Shown: in pieces, positions 41,612-47,631 of the stretch | How positions within the stretch are numbered: position 1 is the stretch's first letter | Layout: every line of letters begins with the position of its first letter | Source of the DNA: Gloeomargarita sp. SKYG116 | GTDB taxonomy: Bacteria; Cyanobacteriota; Cyanobacteriia; Gloeomargaritales; Gloeomargaritaceae | Length of the DNA: 47,631 nucleotides | Assembly: GCA_025056115.1 (NCBI GenBank) | Contig: JANWVM010000017.1 | Location: 1-47,631 of the forward strand | Direction of reading: 5' to 3' | Translations under genes and position numbers: made by a program | Notes under the pieces: generated by a model | What the model was told of the DNA's origin: nothing | What the model saw: the letters and a program-made list of their open reading frames with translations, nothing else | The model's database searches: none

Positions 41612-42736
41612 ATGCGACCCGCCATGGCAGCGACGGCCAACCCCCTACAGGAAATGAACATTTTGATTGTGGATGATTCACCCAGCCAGCGCTTGTCTCT
41701 GGTGGCGATTCTGAAGGCGGCGGGTTTTCGGCATCTCTACAGTTGCGATAGCGCCCAGGAAGCGTTTGCCCTGTTGCAACAACAGCCGGTGGATTTAATC
41801 CTGATGGATATCAGCATGCCGCGAATGGATGGGATTGAAGCCTGCCGCATCCTCAAAAATCAGCCGGAACACCACGACATTCCCGTCATTATGGTCACGG
41901 CCAGCGTGGAGGTGTCGGACTTAGAATCGGCCTTTGAGGCGGGTGCGACGGATTACATTGTTAAACCACCCCATCAAATCGAACTGCTGGCGCGGGTGCG
42001 GTCTTGTTTACGACTCAAACACGAAACGGATCAGCGCAAGGCCAAGGAAGTCCAACTGCGGCAAGCGCTGGCTTCTCTCGACGAGCAACACCGTTTGCTC
42101 CGGCTGGAACAGGAAAAATCCGAACGCTTATTGCTCAATATCCTGCCCAAGCCCGTGGCCGAACGGCTGAAACAAGGACAGCAGGTGATTGCCGACGATT
42201 TTGCCGCTGTGACTGTGCTGTTTGCCGATATCGTGGATTTCACGTCGTTAGCGGCCCGTATGCCGGCTCAGGAAGTAGTGGCGCTGCTCAATGCCATTTT
42301 TTCCCGGTTTGACCAGCTGGCGGAACGGCACGGCCTGGAAAAGATTAAAACCATCGGCGATGCCTACATGGTGGTGGGGGGCTTACCGACACCGCGACCA
42401 GACCACGCCCGGGCCGTAGCTGCCTTTGCCCTGGATGTGATGCGAATGATGACAACGCCTGAACCCACAAAACAACTGCCGCAGGTGCGCATCGGGATGC
42501 ATACAGGGCCAGTGGTGGCGGGTGTGATTGGGACCAAAAAGTTTATCTACGACCTGTGGGGCGATACGGTGAACACGGCTAGCCGGATGCAGATGGTGGG
42601 CCAGCCCAACACCATTCAGGTCTCGGAGGCTACTTATCACCTGCTCAAGGAGGAATTTGTCCTGCAAGAACGGGGTCTCATTCCCGTCAAGGGCAAGGGA
42701 GAAATGCGGGTGTATTACCTGCTGGGCCAGCGCTGA
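41612..42736 (+). CDS. Response regulator-adenylyl cyclase fusion
   Basis: A 374-residue protein joining a receiver domain (about residues 13-130) to a class III cyclase domain (about 190-372) through a short coiled helix. The receiver has the acidic DD pair, the phospho-acceptor Asp (LILMDISMPRMDG) and VKPP lysine. The cyclase has both metal Asp (VLFADIVDFT and KTIGDAYM), a purine-selecting Lys in LEKIKTIGD and Asp in IYDLWGD, both of the ATP-selecting type, and the TVNTASRM Asn/Arg pair, so it should make cAMP. Asp rather than Thr at the second purine site argues against the bicarbonate-sensing class IIIb. No sensor kinase is adjacent. ATG at 41612 used; 41624 also possible. Confidence 0.92.
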   Translation: MRPAMAATANPLQEMNILIVDDSPSQRLSLVAILKAAGFRHLYSCDSAQEAFALLQQQPVDLILMDISMPRMDGIEACRILKNQPEHHDIPVIMVTASVEVSDLESAFEAGATDYIVKPPHQIELLARVRSCLRLKHETDQRKAKEVQLRQALASLDEQHRLLRLEQEKSERLLLNILPKPVAERLKQGQQVIADDFAAVTVLFADIVDFTSLAARMPAQEVVALLNAIFSRFDQLAERHGLEKIKTIGDAYMVVGGLPTPRPDHARAVAAFALDVMRMMTTPEPTKQLPQVRIGMHTGPVVAGVIGTKKFIYDLWGDTVNTASRMQMVGQPNTIQVSEATYHLLKEEFVLQERGLIPVKGKGEMRVYYLLGQR

Positions 42737-42739
42737 CCT

Positions 42740-43849
42740 TTACAACCGCTGCCACTGTTTTTTCAACTCCTCCAGCACCTCAGCCTTGGGCATGGGCCAG
42801 CGTTGCACCTGGGGGGATGGTTCGACGCCGGGAATGCCCTGGGTCCAAGGACTGGCCGGCACCTGGCTCAAATCCAAATTGGTCATGGGTCGAAAACCCT
42901 GTTGCGCAAACACTTGTTGTTGTTCCGGCGCCAGCAGAAACGCGATGAACGTTTGGGCTGCCCGAGCCAGACCAGGAGACACGCGCCGCCGGGCAATCGC
43001 TGCGGTCGAAACCGTCGTCACCGTGGGACTGAAGTAGTAAATCCGGTAGCCCTGCCCCTGGGACGCCTGCGCCTGCGACCAGCGACTGAGCGCAATGCTT
43101 TCGTACACCACTGCCACATCTCCTTCGTTCGGCCCCTGGCTAATAAACTCTTCCAGCAGAATGTCCGTCGAACGGGGCGGGCGATAAACCGATTGTTTAA
43201 GCAACCGTATGAGTTCGGTAACGGGCGGGCTATTGAGGTTACTGAGCGTTAATTCTTGGCCTAGTACCTGTCGAGACCACAGCGCCAAGGTCAATTGCCC
43301 ACTGTTGGAGCGCAGGGGGTCGGTCATGCGGAAATCAAAACTGCCCCAGGCCGCCGGTCCGCCTATCGCCGCCCATTGTCGGGCCTGCATCGCCTGCATC
43401 ACTCGCTCCCAGGCAAACCGCCCCTGGGGAAATAGCACTTGTCCCCGTTCCGGCCAGGCAATCCCTACCATCAACGTCGCAGCAATCGGTTGCGGTTCAC
43501 TGAAAAAAGGCTCCGTATTTTCCCGCGCCCGCCAATCTTGCGCCAGTTTTTCCAAAATTTCCTGATTTGCTGGGATTAAAATCGTGGGTTGGAAGTCTGG
43601 AAACGTGTCATCCAGATAGTTATTGGCCAGTTCTTGCGAGCCTTGGAAATGCAACTCTAACTGAATTCCTGGTTGCTGTTGTTCAAAGCGGGGTTTCAGG
43701 ATTTCCAGCACCTGCCGTAGCTCCGTTCCCGCGACTACCACTACGGTGTGGGATACCCCTGGCAATGGCGCCCAGGTCAAGACCGAACCCGCCGTCAAAA
43801 TCCCCAACGATAACAACGTGCGGCGGCGCAGGTGCTTTTTTTTGACCAT
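42740..43849 (-). CDS. Solitary extracellular substrate-binding protein
   Basis: A 369-residue periplasmic-binding-protein-like protein with an N-terminal export signal that has a twin arginine (RRRTLLSLG) before a hydrophobic core, so Tat or Sec export is possible. The domain begins with TVVVVAGTELRQVLEILKPRFEQ and has SNSGQLTLALW in the ligand region, as in the SBP_bac_11 type often fused to von Willebrand domains in cyanobacteria. Here no VWA domain is attached, and no ABC permease or ATPase is adjacent. The ligand is unknown. It lies 32 nt behind ftsW on the same strand and 3 nt from the end of the convergent cyclase gene. Confidence 0.8.
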   Translation of the reverse strand: MVKKKHLRRRTLLSLGILTAGSVLTWAPLPGVSHTVVVVAGTELRQVLEILKPRFEQQQPGIQLELHFQGSQELANNYLDDTFPDFQPTILIPANQEILEKLAQDWRARENTEPFFSEPQPIAATLMVGIAWPERGQVLFPQGRFAWERVMQAMQARQWAAIGGPAAWGSFDFRMTDPLRSNSGQLTLALWSRQVLGQELTLSNLNSPPVTELIRLLKQSVYRPPRSTDILLEEFISQGPNEGDVAVVYESIALSRWSQAQASQGQGYRIYYFSPTVTTVSTAAIARRRVSPGLARAAQTFIAFLLAPEQQQVFAQQGFRPMTNLDLSQVPASPWTQGIPGVEPSPQVQRWPMPKAEVLEELKKQWQRL

Positions 43850-43881
43850 GACCCATTACCCTTGCCCTACCCCCAGTATAG

Positions 43882-45102
43882 TTAGCGTCTCGGCCAGGGA
43901 ATGACCTCACCCCGGTCCACCTCCCGCGCGACTCGCACCAGCAGTCCCGCCAGCAGAAAACTTGCCAACAATGAATTCCCCCCATAGCTAAAAAACGGCA
44001 ACGGCAACCCGGTCGTTGGCAGCACGCCTGTCGCCACCCCGATATTCAGCAAGGACTGGCCGACCAACAGGACGGTTGACCCCAGCGCGACTAGTCGCAA
44101 TGCCGGTTGGGCTTCTGCTGCCATGGCTACCCGCAGTCCCCACCCCCCATACACCAGTAAAAACACCAAAAACAGCAGACTCCCCACCAACCCAAATTCC
44201 TCAGCAAAGACGGCAAAAATAAAATCTGTATGTTGAATTGGCAAGAAAAACAACTTTTGCTGCGACATCCCTAGCCCTGTGCCCCAGAGGCCCCCTGAAC
44301 CCACTGCCAACAAACTCTGCACTAGCTGATAGCCATGTCCCAAGGGATCAGCCCACGGATTGAGAAACGACACCACCCGCTGCCGTTGGTAGTCCTTGAG
44401 CAACAAACTCACGCCTGCCAGGGTCACTCCCGCCAGTGCCGTCGTCGTCAAATAAAACCAGGGCAAGCCTGCCACTAGCGCCAGTACCCACAAGGTCATG
44501 CCTGTCAGACCTGCCATACTCAAGTTGGGTTGGAGCAAGACCATTCCCACTACCAAAACAAATACCCCTAGCCAACAGCAGCGGGCCGTCCAAGGAATAT
44601 GAAACCAATTGGCAAACAAGCGGCTGCTCTGCAGGATGAGAAAGGGTTTGACCAATTCCGATGGCTGCACTAGCAACGGCCCCAGCGCCAGCCAGCGACT
44701 TGCCTCATTCACCTCCGTTCCGTGGGAGAGGGTCAACCCCATCAGCACAGCACATACCAACACCCCTGGCCCAGCGAGCCGCCACCACCATTTCAGCGGC
44801 ATCCGCAACACGGCTCCGTACCCCAGCACGCCCAACAATGCCCAGGCCGCCTGCCGCTTGATGTAGTAAAACCCATCGCCATGGTCTGCTAGACTCATGG
44901 GCAGCGATGCAGAAAACAGCACCACCAACCCTATTGCCAGCCACAGAAACGTCAGTCTTTGTAACCAGCGAGCTGACGCCGACCAGGAGGCCACTTCCGG
45001 GTCTGCAAACGGCAAAAACCAGCGCCGTAATCCTTCTACCATCTGTCGAGTGGGCCAACTGGTCTCTACTCTAGCCCAACCAGGCAAGGTTTTTGCTTCC
45101 AT
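43882..45102 (-). CDS. ftsW: FtsW, septal peptidoglycan polymerase
   Basis: A 406-residue SEDS-family glycosyltransferase for septal cell-wall synthesis. There are ten hydrophobic helices after a soluble N-terminus of about 45 residues. Family marks are KRQAAWALLG, the LVQPSELVKPFLIL motif, GSGGLWGTGLG and the C-terminal GVLPTTGLPLPFFSYGG. RodA is the main alternative, but the loop pattern and N-terminal extension favour FtsW. The SBP gene follows on the same strand. Confidence 0.92.
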   Translation of the reverse strand: MEAKTLPGWARVETSWPTRQMVEGLRRWFLPFADPEVASWSASARWLQRLTFLWLAIGLVVLFSASLPMSLADHGDGFYYIKRQAAWALLGVLGYGAVLRMPLKWWWRLAGPGVLVCAVLMGLTLSHGTEVNEASRWLALGPLLVQPSELVKPFLILQSSRLFANWFHIPWTARCCWLGVFVLVVGMVLLQPNLSMAGLTGMTLWVLALVAGLPWFYLTTTALAGVTLAGVSLLLKDYQRQRVVSFLNPWADPLGHGYQLVQSLLAVGSGGLWGTGLGMSQQKLFFLPIQHTDFIFAVFAEEFGLVGSLLFLVFLLVYGGWGLRVAMAAEAQPALRLVALGSTVLLVGQSLLNIGVATGVLPTTGLPLPFFSYGGNSLLASFLLAGLLVRVAREVDRGEVIPWPRR

Positions 45103-45157
45103 CAGTTCCCAAATTTCCTATCACGAATCACCAGTGAATTGATGCCAGTTTTCACCA

Positions 45158-45180
45158 AGTCTGAACTGATGGGACAGACT
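45158..45180. repeat. Weak inverted repeat upstream of fur
   Basis: AGTCTG and CAGACT (6 bp) are separated by 11 nt, in the region between ftsW and the Fur-family gene. Such short matches are common by chance, so only position speaks for it. Confidence 0.25.
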
Positions 45181-45233
45181 GCGCTTTGCCAGTTAAAGGT
45201 TAAACATCTCTACCACCGCCAATTAAACCGTAC

Positions 45234-45262
45234 TGGAAATGACTTTGTTTTGTAGGTATAAT
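45234..45262 (+). promoter_or_regulatory. Promoter of the Fur-family gene
   Basis: A consensus TATAAT -10 box (45257-45262) lies 17 nt after a TGGAAA -35-like hexamer, and transcription would begin about 45 nt before the ATG at 45314. Between them and the start is AT-rich DNA (about 45275-45300) where an autoregulatory Fur-type site could lie. Confidence 0.65.
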
Positions 45263-45313
45263 GAAGGCATAGCGGTATATTAACCAAAATTTAACAAACG
45301 TAGGGGCAGGGCA

Positions 45314-45790
45314 ATGACAGGCAAGGGTGCGGGCGTCCGGTCGTTAGAAGAAGCGATTCAACGGTGCCAAGCGTTGGGGATGCGGTTGAGTCAACAACGG
45401 CGGGCGATTTTGGAACTGTTGTGGCAGACGGGAGAGCACTTGTCGGCGCGGGAGATTTACCACCGGTTGAACGCGCAGGGGCAAGACATTGGCCATACGT
45501 CGGTGTATCAAAACTTAGATGCGCTGGCGTCGCAAGGGGTAATCGAGTGCATTGAGCGGGCGGATGGGCGGCTATACGGCAGCGTAAGCGAACCCCACAG
45601 CCATGTGCATTGCCTGGATACGCAACAGATTCAGGATGTGTGGGTGGAATTGCCGCCAGAGTTAATTGCTCAGGTGGAGCGGGAAACGGGCACGAAGATT
45701 ACCCATTACCGGATTGACTTTTTTGGATACCGGCAGACTAATCCACCAAGCGAATTGGTCCCTGCAACTCCCCGCGCAGAAATTGGGTGA
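45314..45790 (+). CDS. Fur-family transcriptional regulator (PerR/FurC-like)
   Basis: A 158-residue metalloregulator. The winged helix has RLSQQRRAILELLWQ, then HTSVYQNLDALASQGVI, and a C-terminal dimer domain with PHSHVHCLDTQQIQDV. The Fur structural-zinc CxxC motifs are not present: the HxHxHC segment is followed by no second Cys, and no CxxC occurs at the C-terminus. That pattern recalls cyanobacterial FurC/PerR peroxide regulators, but is from memory. The last 53 nt overlap the convergent ATPase gene. Ferric-uptake and zinc-uptake regulators remain alternatives. Confidence 0.85.
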   Translation: MTGKGAGVRSLEEAIQRCQALGMRLSQQRRAILELLWQTGEHLSAREIYHRLNAQGQDIGHTSVYQNLDALASQGVIECIERADGRLYGSVSEPHSHVHCLDTQQIQDVWVELPPELIAQVERETGTKITHYRIDFFGYRQTNPPSELVPATPRAEIG

Positions 45791-46520
45791 GATAGGGGTT
45801 GTCGCTAGTATCTAACTCGGCAGGGGTGCCTTCCCAGCGGATTTGCCCGTCATAGAGCAACAAAATCCGGTCGGCGGCGCGGCGAATTGTGCTTTCCTGG
45901 TGGGTGACCACGACGTAGGTGGCGGCATGTTGGACGGACCGTTGCAAATGGCGCATCAGGTCTTCGATCCGGTGGGCGGCAATCGGGTCTAGACCGGCGG
46001 TGGGTTCGTCGTAGAGCAAGATATCTAGGTCGTCTTCGGGATTATCCGGGTCCTCGATAATTGCCCGCGCTAGAGCCACGCGCCGCCGCATGCCCCCCGA
46101 AAGTTCCGCCGGATAGCGGTCACTAATGTCCTTGAGACCCACGCGCTCGAGACTCCGTTCCACCAGTTCCTGGATGCGCTCAGGGGACAACCGGCTGTGT
46201 TCGATTAGCAAAAAGCCCACGTTCTCAGCGACGGTGAGGGAATCAAACAGGGCGGCTTCCTGGAATACCATGCCGATGCGAGCTTTGCTTTTTTCTCCTT
46301 CGGTTACTAGGACTTGGGGCTGCCCTTTGACCCAAACTTCTCCCGCATCGGGGGCCATTAACCCAGCAATGAGCCGCAATGTGGTGGACTTGCCCGCGCC
46401 GGACGGCCCAATGATAGCCACGGCTTCTCCGGGATACACGGCTAGATTCACGCCATTGAGGACAGGACGGCCACCTAACGTTTTGTGAACGTTCCGAAAC
46501 TCAATGATGGGTTGAGGCAT
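45738..46520 (-). CDS. MlaF-like ABC transporter ATP-binding protein
   Basis: A 260-residue ATPase of the MlaF/Ttg2A type, which powers phospholipid transport between outer and inner membranes. The Walker A motif is GPSGAGKST, the signature motif LSGGMRRRVALARAI, the Walker B ILLYDEPTAGLD and the switch VVTHQ. A Q-loop VFQEAALFDSL fits the Mla subgroup. The MlaE-type permease and MlaD-type binding protein genes are not in the window; in cyanobacteria and chloroplasts (TGD3) they are often unlinked. Confidence 0.88.
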   Translation of the reverse strand: MPQPIIEFRNVHKTLGGRPVLNGVNLAVYPGEAVAIIGPSGAGKSTTLRLIAGLMAPDAGEVWVKGQPQVLVTEGEKSKARIGMVFQEAALFDSLTVAENVGFLLIEHSRLSPERIQELVERSLERVGLKDISDRYPAELSGGMRRRVALARAIIEDPDNPEDDLDILLYDEPTAGLDPIAAHRIEDLMRHLQRSVQHAATYVVVTHQESTIRRAADRILLLYDGQIRWEGTPAELDTSDNPYLTQFLRGELQGPIRLVD

Positions 46521-46624
46521 AGAACGGTAGGGTGACTGTTCACACTATATTCCTTTTTCTGGTTCTCGCCGCAGGTCAATGTCTATTTTCGGCGGAACAG
46601 GTCATCGCCGGATTAACCTTGAAA

Positions 46625-47220
46625 CTAATTCGTTGGTCACGGTTGGGGTATGGCAACTCGGCTCACACTGACCCAGTACCATGAGATGATTCGCCAGGGG
46701 ACATTTGCGCCAGGGGAGCGCGTGGAACTGATTGCTGGTCAATTGCATCCCATGTCACCCAAAGGCACCCGTCACGCCGTTTGCTGTACCCAGCTCTTGC
46801 GATTGCTCATCCCCTTGTTGCCGGCTGGGTTATTGCTGCGTTGCCAAGACCCGATTACATTACCAGGGGATAACGAACCGGAACCGGATATCGCGATTGT
46901 GAAACACGATGCTTATCTCCAGCGCCACCCTACGCCGACGGAGATTCTGCTAGTGATAGAAATTGCCGACACATTGCTGGAGTACGACCGCAGCATCAAA
47001 GCGCCTTTGTATGCCCAAGCGGGGATTCCCACCTACTGGCTGGTGAATTTGGTGGACAATCAACTGGAGGTTTTCAGTCAGCCCATACCGAGCGGCTACC
47101 AACAAAAAACGATTTACAACCGTACCCAAGTCGTGCCTTTTTTCACCACACTGATTGCCTGTGCTGATTTCTTGCCGTCATCTGAGCTAGGCTAAGCTAA
47201 CCTAGAGCTAATTCGTTGGT
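46625..47220 (+). repeat. Tandem duplication unit of the Uma2 genes
   Basis: CTAATTCGTTGGT occurs at 46625-46637 and again at 47208-47220, each a short way before a Uma2 start codon, so the duplication reaches past the coding start. The repeat interval is 583 nt while the start codons are 589 nt apart, indicating small insertions between the flank and the start. The coding parts differ mostly at scattered sites. Confidence 0.8.
46650..47195 (+). CDS. Uma2-family protein, first tandem copy
   Basis: A 181-residue Uma2 (DUF820) protein with the N-terminal LTLTQYHEMIRQGTF and the PGERVELIAGQLHPMSP segment, the core EPEPDIAIVK with the PD pair, ILLVIEIADTLLEYDR with the active-site Glu, then KAPLYAQAGIPTYWLVN. 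It looks complete. It is duplicated downstream. The function of the family is unknown. A 13-nt sequence CTAATTCGTTGGT upstream of its start (46625-46637) recurs before the second copy. Confidence 0.92.
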   Translation: MATRLTLTQYHEMIRQGTFAPGERVELIAGQLHPMSPKGTRHAVCCTQLLRLLIPLLPAGLLLRCQDPITLPGDNEPEPDIAIVKHDAYLQRHPTPTEILLVIEIADTLLEYDRSIKAPLYAQAGIPTYWLVNLVDNQLEVFSQPIPSGYQQKTIYNRTQVVPFFTTLIACADFLPSSELG

Positions 47221-47238
47221 TCTGCAGGGCCAAGACGC

Positions 47239-47631
47239 ATGACGGCGCAACTAACGTTGGCTCAATACCATGAGATGATTCGTCAGGGGAAATTTAGGCC
47301 GGGGGAGCGCGTGGAACTCATTGCTGGTCGCTTGCATCCCATGTCACCCAAAGGCACCCGCCACAGTGAATGTTGCCGTCGGTTATTGCATCTGTTGCCA
47401 CCCTTGTTGCCCCCAAACACGTTATTACAGTGTCAAGACCCGATTACATTACCAGGGGACAGCGAACCCGAACCAGATATGGCCATCGTGAAAAATGACG
47501 TTTATCTCCAGCGTCACCCTACGCCGGCGGAGATTTTGCTAGTGATTGAGATTGCCGATACATCTTTGGAGTATGACCGCACCATCAAAGCGCCTTTGTA
47601 CGCCCAAGGGGGGGGTCCCTCACCGCGTTTG
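47239..47631 (+). CDS. Uma2-family protein, second tandem copy, partial
   Basis: The ATG at 47239 opens a frame with no stop before the window end (131 codons). It reads MTAQLTLAQYHEMIRQGKF and continues in register with the first copy, about 80% identical over its first ~122 residues by eye. Near the end the match fails: where the first copy has YAQAGIPTYWL, this copy has YAQGGGPSPRL, coincident with a run of eight G. That could be a frameshift, a real divergence, or a base-call problem at the sequence end. The rest of the protein is outside the window. Confidence 0.85.
   Translation, partial: MTAQLTLAQYHEMIRQGKFRPGERVELIAGRLHPMSPKGTRHSECCRRLLHLLPPLLPPNTLLQCQDPITLPGDSEPEPDMAIVKNDVYLQRHPTPAEILLVIEIADTSLEYDRTIKAPLYAQGGGPSPRL

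Noticed and set aside
41612-42736. Bicarbonate-sensing class IIIb cyclase
   Set aside because: The purine-site residue is Asp (IYDLWGD) rather than the Thr expected for that class.

Overview
The window is chromosomal DNA of a cyanobacterium. The main evidence is a seven-gene ATP synthase operon in cyanobacterial order (a, c, b', b, delta, alpha, gamma) with separate b and b' subunits. Supporting evidence is an RpaB-type response regulator, the variable subunit of ferredoxin-thioredoxin reductase, a CruA-type lycopene cyclase, a threonyl-tRNA synthetase without a TGS domain, and several Uma2 proteins. The DNA is moderately GC-rich and very compact: many convergent neighbours overlap at their 3' ends and several pairs overlap by 1-4 nt. 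I saw no rRNA, tRNA, CRISPR array or insertion sequence. The species cannot be fixed from this window; a small-genome unicellular lineage is my inference.

Layout. 1-6.0 kb: a membrane zinc metallopeptidase facing a two-gene unit made of a giant polytopic TM2/DUF2157-like protein and a lipid-A-disaccharide-synthase-like glycosyltransferase. 6.0-7.7 kb: an AT-richer restriction-modification pair, probably acquired. 7.9-13.0 kb: a tiny one-helix membrane protein, thrS with a CheW-like gene upstream, a small membrane protein, a Uma2 gene and serA. 13.2-16.6 kb: two coupled M16 peptidase genes (one catalytic, one lacking HxxEH) converging on aroE. 16.6-19.5 kb: a membrane-anchored Ser/Thr kinase, ftrV and an HGSNAT-like membrane protein. 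19.5-26.7 kb, all on the minus strand: cruA, egtD and a family 61 glycosyltransferase with 10-nt gaps, then a cupin, a STAS protein, an amino-acid permease and a membrane-anchored methyltransferase.

26.8-36.8 kb: a small conserved-looking gene, an inositol-monophosphatase-family gene, rpaB, and a long minus-strand run rpiA-plsX-fabH-atp operon (transcribed in that order). 36.8-38.1 kb is the least gene-dense stretch: a secreted protein of unknown function between two structured intergenic regions. 38.1-41.5 kb: dnaG with three small genes upstream (YbjN, TM2, membrane protein). 41.6-46.5 kb: a REC-adenylyl cyclase, a solitary substrate-binding protein, ftsW, a Fur-family regulator and an MlaF-like ATPase. 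The right edge holds a tandem duplication of Uma2 genes, the second cut by the window end.

How the genes connect. The strongest functional groupings are ATP synthase with lipid precursor genes (plsX, fabH), photosynthetic redox control (ftrV, rpaB), and a possible photoprotection/antioxidant unit (cruA-egtD-GT61). The least explained items are the giant membrane protein, the structured intergenic DNA at 36.8-37.3 kb, nested inverted repeats before the cyclase gene, and the cruA-egtD-GT61 linkage.
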